A stretch of 64,000 bases of DNA from Ignelater luminosus. Lineage: Eukaryota; Arthropoda; Insecta; Coleoptera; Elateridae. The position numbers and the translations under genes were made by a program. Every line of letters starts with the position of its first letter. The first letter of the stretch is position 1. The stretch is taken from assembly GCA_011009095.1 (NCBI GenBank), contig VTPC01000391.1, forward strand, positions 314,707 to 378,706, in the 5' to 3' direction. Shown piece after piece: positions 23,401 to 35,057 of this stretch. A model generated the notes under the pieces. That model searched no databases and was not told the origin of the DNA. It worked only from the letters and a program-made list of their open reading frames with translations.

Positions 23401-25266
23401 GAGATGGATTTTCCAAGAACGTAATAACATCTTGTTCAAACGAAAAGACTGACGGACATTCTATCTGAAAAGTCTACAGTTGACTTCGATACAATTGAAC
23501 GCATTGTAACAAAAAATCCTTAATGACAGGATGGCCGATCTGTTAAAAGGTTGATTCAAAAGCAACTTGATCCGTCAAAATAATTTTGTTTTAAAAAGCA
23601 ATTTCTATTGTTTTGACTAATTTTACTAACTTTTTGATTTTCTTAGTACTATAACGTCAACAGTTAAAAACATAAAATATCTTTCGAACTTTTGCAATTT
23701 GCCAAAAATTCTTTCATTATTGTCAAAACCAGTTCTAGAATAAAATTATTGGCATCTCATCACAAACTCTACAAAGACATTTAGCAGACTAACTTTAAAT
23801 AAAGACGTTTTCTGTAACATATCTTGCACCAAAGCTCATAAGTTTGATGTTACGCTACTACATCTCTCTCACCGCTACATCAGCAAATATCTTTTTTGCA
23901 GTTATTGCTGCAAGTATTTCCGAGAGGTATAGAGGTACATACATAATCTTCATTAATGTTCTTCTTCAAGTGTCCTTTCGTGGCCCTTCTTATGCATAAC
24001 ATATTTTCGAGATGTTCAGCTTTGTAACAGGTAAAGTAATACTTACTACTAGACTGTGAAGTGTCGGTCATTCGATTTACTTCAAAATATATGAGATTTC
24101 TATCTTTACAGGACATACTTCTTTCATCTTGTAGAAAAGATTAAAGCGATGGGAAACTTTGTTTTTGCATTTCCTAAAATATCAGCATAATATAAATTTC
24201 TTAATTAAGAAAAATAAGTAACCGTGCAAGTAGACCTATTAAACTCGAACGGTATGGATTTAGGGAATGCAGTGCTAGAAAGACGGAAGGTTTATCATTA
24301 TCATTTGAGAAAAAATTTAGGAAATGACTTTTTCTCACTTGACGTTATGGTCTATATGCAATCTGATGTTAGCAAAACACAAGCAGACAAATTCGTAAGA
24401 AAGGCTGTCTGCAATCCCATCTTGAATGGAGTAGCATGAAACATGCTCTTCCTTGCCCACAGATTAGAATGACTAAAACTCATGGACTAAAGGGAATCGA
24501 ATACCTGGCATTATGGTGTTTAATTGTATCTTATGGTGCACAGTAGTAAGCAATAAAAATAACATCTTGCAAAACACCTTCAGTTGAACATTTACCTTCT
24601 CCTTGTACATACACATTCCAGTTTTCAGAATCAGCCAATGCATTAGTCTTTTCCGTTAGAAGAGGAAGATCAGAAATTAATGTAAAGTTGTTAGATTCAT
24701 ATAATAATAAAAACGATTGTCGTCATACCAAAAAAAGAATCAGGAAGCTATCGATGTCGCAAACACTTATTCAAGTATTAAGGCAGCCATTTCATACAAG
24801 TCAAAAACGATTTTATTTGACATTGGATTGCCTTGTTTGTAGTAAAATAAATAAGCTGGGGTTAATTTCTGTTAAAGTAAAATTGATGGCCCGTGAAGCA
24901 ATTTTGTACTAAACATTGTTTAAAAGAAGAGTTGCATATGTAGAGCAAAAGTCCATCCAAAAAGAATCTTGCAGTCTTGCCCCTTCTTTAGTAAAAATAA
25001 TATTTAGAATTTTTGTTGAATTAGAACTTCACCTTTGCATGCATATACTTACACTGCACCCATCATAATTGGTTTTGCATACGTGTAACAGTCATTTTGC
25101 TTATACCTTTTAAATGTGTAATTTAAAAAAAACTGAATATAGTAAGTACTAGTGAAAGATAATGTACGGTATGGACTAAAATAATTAACCGAAAACGTTC
25201 AAATAAGATTAGAATGTTGTAAATAATTCTCGACTTACCTCCTGCCATTTTTAGCTTAGATTATTA
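20450..25266. other. intron or intergenic DNA, no gene recognised
   Basis: CpG-rich sequence continues to about 20930, then AT-rich DNA. Short frames at 21783-21965 (minus), 23880-24116 (minus), 24224-24439 (plus) and 24688-24912 (plus) look weakly protein-like, but I cannot assign any family. They may be old transposon fragments. Confidence 0.4.
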
Positions 25267-25427
25267 TACACACACCCAAACTTATATGGAGGAATCACTT
25301 TTTTTTCTCTCCAAATCTTTTTATTAAAAAAAAACTAGGTATGCGAGTAAGAAATAATAGGTTCTTCTTGAAAATAAACTTACTCGTGAAAACAGTTGTA
25401 AATGCTTACATTGAAAAATCTTGACAT

Positions 25428-26528
25428 TTGCGTTCAGTTGTAAAATCGAAGCCATTAAGAAAAATGAAATTTGTGTTAAAAAAGGGTGAGATGCTCTACG
25501 TAGGATTTTCAGATGTTCAGAGGGGAAGAATTATTGCTAATGTTGAGCAGGGAATGCCACAAAGACAAATCGCAGTAACGTTAGGCGTCTCCCAGGGCGT
25601 TGTCAAAAACATTTGCAAGGTACTTGGAACTGGGAATACTCAAGAACACGCCGAGACAAAGTTGCCGAACAGCAACTACTGTCAGACAGGACCGTTTTCT
25701 AACTCAGATTGCTAAAAGAAATGCAACCATTTCGCATCTAGAGCTCCAAAGACAACTCTTGGAAGCTACAGGTGTTAGAGTTTTAGTGGAAACAGTACGA
25801 AAGACTTCGTATCGAAGATTTATTTAGCAGGAGACAGTTAAGAGTTTCCGAGTTGTCTACGCAACACAAACTTAACCGGCAAAATTGGTGTCTTGATTAC
25901 CAACTTGGACAATTGAAGATTGGCAAAATGTCCTTTTCTTCGGATCAAACCAGAATCGGCCTTAGATCAGACGACCGTCGAATTCTAGTTTTAAGAGGTC
26001 GAGACAGACAAGGTAGACTCCAAACTGCCAGATCCGTTCCAAAATATCAAGGAGGAACTGTAATGTTCTAGAGAGGCATTAAGATGGGAGAAAAAAACTC
26101 CCCTCATTCCCATACGGCAAAGTTTAACTGGACGCAGATATGTTGATTTGGTACTAGAACCCATAGTTAGACCGTGGAGAGATGCAATAGGCAAAGACTG
26201 CATCTTTATGCAGGATACTGCACCTCCGCATACTAGCAGAACTGCCACAGATTTTTTGGAAACAGAAGCTATCACTGTTTTGGAGTGGCTTGCCTGCTCG
26301 CCTCATCTTAACCCAATTGAGCATTTATGGGACGTAATTAAAAGAAGGATTAGAGCTCGTATAGATAATCCAGCAAATGCGGAACAACTCATTCATTCCG
26401 TTCTAGAAGAATGGGCAAACCTACCTCAAGAAGAAGTTGACAACTGTCCCGTCGAATTGAAGCTTGTATTAGGGTTAGGGGTGGCAACACTGATTACTGA
26501 AATAGCAAAAAGAAGTGTTTTTATTTAG
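25428..26528 (+). pseudogene. Tc1-like transposase, multiply frameshifted
   Basis: The N-terminal paired-like HTH is visible in 25428-25700 (VQRGRIIANVEQGMPQRQIA then VTLGVSQGVVKNI). The second HTH region continues in another frame at 25680-25827 (RNATISHLELQRQLLEATG). The catalytic region is open at 26148-26528: FMQDTAPPHTSR holds the second acidic residue, and SPHLNPIEHLWDVIKRRI holds the Glu expected for a DD34E enzyme. Several stops and frameshifts lie between 25830 and 26150 where the first Asp block should be. No intact product is possible. Confidence 0.85.
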
Positions 26529-26709
26529 TATTAAAGCATTCGAATAGTAATTTACTTTTGTATAATTTCAACAATTACTGAAAACTTGTACCAGGTGTAT
26601 ACCTATGAAATGAGACTTTCAGCTATTAGACCACAGATGTCGCTAGGAGTATTTTTAAACTGTCCCAAATGTCTTATTTTTTTCGTCTGTCATCTGTCAA
26701 CAATATTCA

Positions 26710-26809
26710 NNNNNNNNNNNNNNNNNNNNNNNNNNNNNNNNNNNNNNNNNNNNNNNNNNNNNNNNNNNNNNNNNNNNNNNNNNNNNNNNNNNNNNNNNNN
26801 NNNNNNNNN
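26710..26809. other. assembly gap (100 N)
   Basis: Exactly 100 N, a conventional placeholder for a gap of unknown size. It lies inside the mariner between the left TIR and the transposase start. TTCA on both sides may reflect a small overlap. Translations across it are meaningless. Confidence 0.98.
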
Positions 26810-26843
26810 TTCATACAACAACGCATTTTTTTCGCTCTTAAAA

Positions 26844-27868
26844 ATGTCGAATTTCGTGCCTTCAAACTACGATTTGCGGACATCGTTGATTTTCTGTTAT
26901 CAATTGAAGAAAAACGCTTCTCAAGCTCATCAAATGCTTATAGAAGCTTACGGTGGACATGCTCTAAGCAGAGCACAGTGCTTCAGGTGGTTTGAAAAAT
27001 TCCGAAGTGGTGATTTTAGCGTGGAGAACGAGGAACGTGGCCGGCCACCGAAAAAGTTTGAGGACACCGAATTGCAAGCATTGTTGAAAGAAGATGATGG
27101 TCAAACGCAAGAAATGATGGCAGAGCAGTTGGGAGTGACCCAAAAAACCATTTGCAAACGTTTGAAAGACATGGGCATGATTTTAAAGGTCGGAAGATGG
27201 GTGCCGCATGAACTGACTGAAAGGCAGCAAGAGAACCGAAAAACCACTTGTGAAATGCTGCTCTCCCGGTTCAAAAGGAAGTCTTTTTTGCATCGAATCG
27301 TTACGGGTGATGAAAAATGTATTTCTTCAATCCCAAGCGTAAACGATCGTATGGTCCGCCCGGCCACAAGCCAAAATCAACGGCCAAACCAAATCGCTTC
27401 GGCCGCAAGGCAATGCTGTGTGTTTTCTGGGATCAGCATGGTATGATTTGGTACGAGCTGGAAACAGTTGACGGTGCACGCTACCAACGACAATTGGCCG
27501 ATTTGAACAGCGCTATACACCGAAAACGCCCAGAATATGCCGATCGGCGTCACAAAGTAATTTTTCTTGATGACAATGCACCACCACATCGAACAAGAGC
27601 GACCCGGGAATTGGTGGAGACGTACGATTGGGAACCGCTGGTGCATGCGGCTTACTCACCAGACTTGGCGCCTTCCGATTATCATTTGTTTGCATCGATG
27701 GGCCACGCACTTTCCGAGCAGCGCTTCAATTCTCACGAAGAAGCCAAAAAATGGCTCGATGATTGGTTTGCGGCCAAAGACGGCCAATTTTTTTGGCGCG
27801 GCATTCACAAATTGCCTGAGAGATGGGTAAAATGTGTCGCTAGCGATGGCTATTATTTTGAAGATTAA
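26844..27868 (+). pseudogene. mariner transposase with one frameshift
   Basis: The start is ATG 26844 (MSNFVPSNYDLRTSLIFCYQ), typical for mariner. The HTH region follows (ALSRAQCFRWFEKFRSGDF, ERGRPPKKFED, then QTQEMMAEQLGVTQKTICKR). WVPHELTERQ is followed by the first catalytic Asp in VTGDEK. At about 27318 the frame shifts and continues in the open frame 27317-27868 (FFNPKRKRSYGPPGHKP), with the second Asp in FLDDNAPPH and the third in YSPDLAPSDYHLF. This is a DD34D arrangement ending at 27868. Combined length is about 340 residues, as in the family. Only a small deletion around GDEK breaks it, so the copy died recently or the frameshift is a sequencing error near the gap. Confidence 0.9.
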
Positions 27869-29127
27869 ATTTGTAACCATTTTTTGTTAATAAACGTTTA
27901 AAATTGAAAAAAAAAGTTTCATTTCATAGGTATACACCTAATGTATATTGTTTATTAAACTGCTTTGGTATAATGTGCTTCCAATTGGTATACTACATTT
28001 TTTTGAAAAAACAATATTTGAAGGAAAAAAAGTAATTCCATATAAGTTTGGGTGTGTGTACATATTGGTAATAGAACATTTTAAATTATAAACATAACAA
28101 TGCTATTATTTTAAATAACACATATAAAAGATGAGCATATAGAAATGTAATAAATTATAAAAATGAAACTTTTATTTTCGTAATGTGTCTCTAGTAGACT
28201 CGTCTAAGTCATTCGAGATATTGCAACAAGAGATTTTGTACCAGACTGCCTTCGATTTATGGAAGCGCTTTTGAGAGTAGTGCAAAAGACGGATTTCTTT
28301 AGAATAGCTCCTTCAGGCTATTACAATAAAAAACGATAGACTTCCCCAGTTAAGCTCTAGTTGGAAGCTTTGGGCATGAGTTTGGAATGGAAGCAATAAA
28401 TGATAACGCGTATAGACAATTAGGTTAACAAATGGCTGTATTAACAATTTAGTCCTCATGAAACAAACTACATACAAGTAGAAAGACAAAACTTCAAATA
28501 TAGACACAACAAAGATTTTTTCCGAGGATGAGCTAATGTGTTGCCAGACGCAGACCTAAACTTAAACAGATCACAGATTAAGGTGTTCTTCTTTAGAACC
28601 AAACAATGATGTTACTTACAGCAAACCGCCACAAAAACAAGCCCAGGTAATCAAGTAAAGTAAAAAAAGATAAAATCAAGTTTTATATTTATAAGCGCTT
28701 CTGTTGGTTTCAGTTATCTGAAATTGGGATTTTAATGTCACACTCCTAAATTTAATAATTTTCTTCTCATTGTTTCTAGATTCAAAAGCGTTTGAAGAAC
28801 AATATAGTGACCTTAACTGAACCTTAGCTTTTAGATTTTTAAAAACAGGGATTTCTTTTCTAAATTTGCAGTTTTGAGAGATATGAGAATTTATGCTGGA
28901 TATGCAAGAGTTAAAGCAATCTGATATAATAAATTTTATAGTAACACAGAGATCCGTAATTGCCCATTCTTGTTTATCCATAAATTATTCTGTCGTAAAT
29001 AAATCCATGCCGTTAAATGAAGAGAAATAAATGATTGTACGCAAGTTTAATTTCAAATAACAGTACATTTCTAAAATTAGAATCACAAAATGAAGAATGC
29101 TGATATATAATTTTGATAATAATATGC

Positions 29128-29131
29128 CACA

Positions 29132-29166
<35 letters not shown>
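29128..29166. repeat. (ATT)n microsatellite
   Basis: Uninterrupted run of about 13 TTA/ATT units. Confidence 0.95.
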
Positions 29167-29167
<1 letters not shown>

Positions 29168-31169
29168 TCCATATTCTTTCTTTACTTATATTTATCTTCA
29201 TGAAAAGACTGTAATGTCACATGTGCGTGTATAATTTGGACATAGTATATGTACATTACATATTATTAAACATTAATATTCAATATTTATAAAAGCTAAA
29301 AATTAACTCGTGATAAAATTTCCCCCATTCATTAGAAAATAAAAATTAGAAAATTATAACAAATTGTTTTTGCATAATTTAAAATGTAAACGGACAAGCT
29401 TCTTATATAATAGAAAGAAAAATCTGTAACAGTTCAAAAATTTATTCATAAAAATGGTTCTACACTTCGTATAACCAATTTTTTTATTTTTATGTCCATT
29501 GCCGAATTGCCCAGTCGGGAAATCGAAAAAAATCCATAGAATTCCCATTCGAGCGTTCATTGAAACCCGCAAAAAATAAAGTCTTAAAACTCGACTGAGA
29601 ATGGTATAAATTTCTCAAGACAAATAAAAAAATTCAATTCGATCTCATAATTTATTTATGCAAAATTTTTGAACAAAAATTTATATGCAATTATATATAG
29701 AAACGGTACTCCCTTTGCAATAAAATTGATAAAGAAGAGGAATCTTTCTTTTGAATACTACGTTTCTTTGATCATCTAGATTTAGAATAAAGACTTTTTT
29801 ATTAGAGTGCACAAGAACTTCAAATAAAAAGAAATTCCTGTTTTTCAATAAATTTTTAAGAAAGAAAATTCATACACGCTGTCACCTTTAAACTTCTTTA
29901 GAAATGCTATTTCTCAACATAATAAAACAAATATATGAAGAGTATACCGCTCTGCGTACCGCATATACCTTACCTTTTCGTTGTTTACAAAACTGAATGA
30001 GAAAATATACAACTAAACAAGAAGAAAATCCTAGTGTATCGGAAAAAAGCGCGTTCGGTAGCATCCTAACATCAAAAAAAAACCGTTCCAATAACGAAAA
30101 GTTATAGCCCGTACGTGGCAAAAAGTTCAGGTTTTCCAATTTTGCCGCTTTTTGATCGGCATCTGTTACACGAACGCGGACGTATTCGGAATAATTGAAT
30201 ATTTAATGCAGTTTAGTTTTGGTAGAAAAAGCTTTTGGACTGCGGTATTTTTGTGTAAACAACTCAGTTTGACCTACCTATATATTTTTACGGTTGTTTT
30301 TCAATATTTTTATTATTTGTTTTTAATTTTGGATTAGCAAATATCAACGTAGGTATTATGATATTAGTTAGTCTGGTATTAAAATGTAGTCTCACGTGAT
30401 TCTTAACACAGAGCAACAACTGTTTCGCAATTTGCATAAAATTATAATCTCAATTATATAGCAATTTAAAAATTAAAATAGTGTTTCGTGTAATAAACAA
30501 AGCAGAATGGTATACGTACATAGTCTTAAATAAAAATGGACATTAATACATGTGAGAATAATAGATACTATTAAATTCTAAAAATAAAATCGCTGTCTTT
30601 AACTGGTGGCGATACACGTCTTCTTCCATTTGTGAACATTTGGCATTCGTTTTAAGTAAGAAACAATGATGGATAAGCTTAAATAATAGTCTAAATACGA
30701 TTGCCATTTTTTACTTACTTACTTACTTACTTTTTTAGAGTTTTCACAACTTTCTATCCAAATAACGTATACTTGATAGTATAATTCTATTTTATTATCA
30801 CCTGATAACTACATAGTTCTTCAATAAATAAACTTATAGAAAGCTGACGACTTTATTACTTGCCACTATAGGGGTGTCACAAGGTATACAAAACATTTCC
30901 TAAAACTCTAAGAGCATTGCCTAAACTCCGTACGCAACAACTGCTTGTAAGAATTAAGACTAGGAATAATCTATGCATAAAAAACTATCATAACAATCTT
31001 CAGAAAACAAAACTAATTATCAATAGAAAAGCAAAGGAGAAATGAATATTACAAATCAGGATGCAAAAACTCTGAGACGGCGTTTTTTAAACACTAATGC
31101 TTCTCTGACCCTGCCTTAAAAAGTTCATGCTAAACAAGTGATCATCCGACTTCTTGCATTTCTAACATC

Positions 31170-32010
31170 TTTGTGAGATTTCGAACTGAATATGTCACTC
31201 CAAATAATCTTGTCCTTGGTTAGAGTTGGAAAAAACCTTCAAACACAGCAACTTTACTATCAAAGGAAACGCAATAGGGCAGTAATTTATATTGATGTTA
31301 CATAACTCTTTCCCCTACGATAAAGAATGTATACGGCAATGAGAGTCATGTGATAGCTCAATTAATTCTATGTACGACTATCATCTTATGTACCACAGGA
31401 TCGGTAAGTAGAGCCCCAAGGAGAAAAAACTGACCAAACGGCCGAATTCAACGATTCTTGGATATATGACCTTATTGGGGCTCAACAGGTAAGATGCATC
31501 TTGGCCTTAATTCCAAAAATAAACAAGTTCAGGTATAGACCTTGTATTTGGAAATCCCCCGCCATTGTTCTAAGCTGACCAAAGTTGACTTTACCTTCAA
31601 AGGAGTGCGTGTGGGGTAGATAAGGTTGGAAGTTTTGGAGAGATATTGAAACGAGTTTCTTTTTACTTATTTCTATAGTGCTCTCGTGTACATAAATCTA
31701 GACAAAACAAAATCATAGCAAGAGAACCAAAGAAATTAATAAGGATGGAATTTTGCATGTTTACTTACAATTGTTGTTTGAAGAGAAAAGACGGTTGTTA
31801 TGTAATTACGGTTTTGTGCCATATTGCAAAATGTACAAAAATCTTTAAAATTGCCCAAACAAGAAGTTTATGAGTACAGAATTGACTCTTTCTAACATTA
31901 TAGTATATGTGTTATTCGATCCTCTACTGTTTTTGTTTCCGCACTTTTTTAAGCCAAGAAATAGAGCGTCTTGTCTTGTGTCTCTGGAAATCAAAGTCTA
32001 TCGACATAAG
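31170..32010. repeat. decayed dispersed repeat, copy 1
   Basis: Shares blocks in the same order and orientation with 42240-42760 (for example AAATAGAGCGTCTTGTCTTG against AAATAGAGCGTTTTATGCTG, and GATATTGAAACGAG against GATACTGAAACCTC). It also shares CTTGTCCTTGGTTAG then ACACAGCAACTTTA with 63930-63970. Non-coding. Family unknown. Confidence 0.55.
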
Positions 32011-35000
32011 ACTCATTTGTTACAGAATTAGAGTGTGGACTTTAACAGTTAGCGTATTTATGGGAGGGTTCTAGCGTCCGGACCCCCCTCCTCTAAGAAG
32101 AAATAAGAAACTAATAACAAATACAAAATTCTAGGTAAAACCATTTTCTGCAATGATAGCATTTTTTTCCAATCCAGCAAGAAGTTAAATGTGTCATAGT
32201 CTCACCAAAACAAAATACTTCGCTGATTCTTTTCTGGTAAAACAGAATCCATTCCAAATAAGATTTGTAGATAAGATATTGGGCTTTAATATACGATAGT
32301 CTAGAGCTTTATTTGTATTTCTTAGTAAAAACAATACATACCTATAAGTAGATGGGCGAATCGATTGCCTAGAAAAAATCATCTAGTACAGAAATAGCGG
32401 CTGTATTGAAACAAAAAATTATTGGTAGATGAATACATACCGCTACGTTGCTATAGATTTGAAGTCTCACAATAAAAAATTCTCAGAAATTCTAAAAATC
32501 TTTTGAGGTGCCAAATTCATCTGTTATTCCTTGTATGGGATTAAAAAACTTACTTATTAGTTATTTATTAAAAAACAAATACAGTCATACACAGAATTAC
32601 ATGTACTTTCAGTTGAGCTATCATTTTATCATTTGGAGGTTTTGGGGGCAGGCCCGTAGGCACAAGTGGATTTCAAAGGGGAAAAAACCTTATTACTCTT
32701 CGGGAAATCTTTTTACAGGATGTCACAAACGGTTAATTTTGATGCATTTATTTTTCTCCGTACAATATTCTAGAATATTGAGATTTTTTCAGAGTGGGCG
32801 GAAATAACTTTAGAGCGGGCTAAGACTGGTAGTAGTGGTAGCTGTCAGAGAAGGAGGATTATTTAATATCAGCAAAATCTATGCCATATCGTGCCCCCTT
32901 GATAGTAAAGTTGACGTGTTTTAGCATTTTCAGTACTGTCAGAGGACAAAATTGTTTAAGGTAAATAAACAAGCAAAGATGAGAAATGTTTTAGTATCAT
33001 ATATAAATTTGAAAATACAGGGGATAGATTAAGCGGTCATTAATCTTTGAAAAGCCTTATTGAAGTTTGTTCGAAAGAAGATACAAATGACCTACCTACT
33101 ACCTAGCTGTAGATTCGTGCTGTGAATCTAGTTAGAAGTTGTTAATGCATGTTTGTATGTTCTAGTTTCAATTGCATAATTTGTTTTTCATGAAGAGAGG
33201 TGATTTGGGATAAGATGTGCCTGTATTTTAATTCTCTTTGTAGGTTTTTGCAATTTTCAGAAAAATTACATTTTTGTAGCCCCTCTGGGTTTTGTGAGCA
33301 TTTAAGGTTCATGAAGTCTTGCTACCGTTCAAGTCTTGGCGAACGCATGAGCTTCACGTTCCAGTTTTTATGTATAGTTTTACAGAGATGAATCATGTCA
33401 AACGTGCTACTCAATGGAACTATGGATTATAATAGACGAAAAATTACTTCAACCTGAAAAAGAGATACATTTTGAGTTCAGAGAAATGATGATAGTGGTT
33501 GTATTCAGAAACAGTAATCACGATTACGTGCTGAAGCCTACAAAGGTCTTTATGTAAATTGACGTTTGCTGCCGATTGTCCAGGAATCTTTCACCAATTG
33601 TTAATATTATATGAGTAAACTCCTCTTCAATCAGAAACGAATAGAATAAATAAAAGTAAAATAAAACAGTGCTCGACAATGGTTAATTCGCGATCGTGCT
33701 CGCAATTGTGCCTGAAGCCGAGATTGTAGTCACGACAGTAATAATCTTCAAAAGATTAAAGAGATTAAATATCTTTTTTCTTGCGATAGATTAATAGATT
33801 TCATGAATGTACTTGTATCTCACATACACAGTTCTATCACACTCCAGGATTACAATTAACTAGTTTTAGTAATTATACTAGATTTCTTCAGAAAACACTA
33901 AATTGGACGGAATGTGTTTAGTTTTCTGCAGATGACATGATAAAAATGGATAAATTTAGATAAATAATTGAGGTTGATGTCTTATTAACTCATTCTATTC
34001 TGAGCTACTAATAACCAGTACGATGCCGTATCTACTCTATGATAGCCAATAAAGTATGGTCAAAATCTGATAAATACTTACAAATTGGACCTTGGACTGA
34101 TCTTTGTGCGTTGCAGATATAGAAGCCACCTTGGTTTATAAGAAATACCCTGAAGCATATTTAAGCTCTCGGCAGATATTAAAAAATCATCTAGTTTTTC
34201 TCTTCTAAACTTCCTAGAATTTTTTTCCTTGTGGCCAATGCTATGAATTATGAATTTGCTTCAATCTACGGACCTTATATTGTTATAAACATTTTGAATG
34301 TTCTTTGATATACCAATTTAATGAAAATACACATGCTCTATGACACGTATTGCGCTACCGCTTTTTTCATGATAAGTGTTTATGTCATAGCACAAGTTGC
34401 ATTTTACATCTCTGGGTTTTAAAAAGAAAGAAGATAAACGAACTAGTAAGAAACCTCATTCAGGATGAGTTAATTGTTCAAACTTTCAAATACACTTTGC
34501 TATTTACATTCAGTACTATAAATAATTGCAACATTGGAAGTGAACTTTGTTAAAGAACAGTTTTGGTAGCACAAATTATTGTAGAGTATGAACACGTGTT
34601 TACGTCGCAATACCACTTCAAAGGCAGAAAGCCCTTAAACTTTCTAACTTACCTATTTAAGAGTAATTTTAATGCTACAGAAATCTTTTATTGTAATAAT
34701 CAATTTATTTGCTAGATATTGTTTTAAGCGTGCATATCACCATCTAACTTGATAGAAGATGAGTTTCAAAGGGAAATCCTTTGTCGATGCTTAATTCAAT
34801 AATTCTAAGGTTTTGCTTCAAACACGTTATTAGGACACACGTAGTATATGAAATTAATATTCTGAATTTCTATGTATATGTAACCCTCGAGAATTACAAA
34901 AATATTTGTATCGGTCTACTTTTTGCAACTAAAATTAAAACTGTGAAGTAACTATAACTTATCTAACAAATTCAGGTTTTATTTCTTTAAAACGCGAAGA

Positions 35001-35057
35001 AAAACAAATACCCCATTACGTTACGATAACAAGATTTACCTTTATATTTCATTCCAG

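Larger units (their letters stand above)
26591..27940 (+). mobile_element. mariner transposon inserted in the Tc1-like element
   Basis: The left end reads AGGTGTATACCTATGAAATG (from 26593) and the right end carries its reverse complement (ending about 27939). A 100-bp N run lies just inside the left end, so the true length is uncertain. The coding part is visibly GC-richer than the surrounding AT-rich DNA, as expected for a recently arrived mariner. Exact outer bases and the TA duplication are unclear by one or two positions. Confidence 0.85.
25269..28058 (+). mobile_element. Tc1-like element interrupted by a mariner
   Basis: The ends are inverted repeats of CACACACCCAAACTTATATG followed by GA, with TA flanks (25267-25268 and 28059-28060). 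Removing the nested mariner (26591-27940) leaves about 1440 bp, a normal size for Tc1-like elements. The transposase relic lies at 25428-26528. This is a nested insertion: the outer element is old and decayed, the inner one younger. Confidence 0.85.
28061..35057. other. intron or intergenic DNA, no gene recognised
   Basis: AT-rich sequence. Contains an (ATT)n microsatellite at about 29128-29166 and a short (ACTT)n run near 30710-30732. The many short frames show no motifs. A decayed dispersed repeat occupies 31170-32010. If the leader exon near 20.4 kb belongs to TRMT9B, this is its first intron. Confidence 0.5.

Noticed and set aside
26586-27446. 286-codon frame crossing the N run
   Set aside because: Translation through 100 N is artificial; the real mariner start is ATG 26844.
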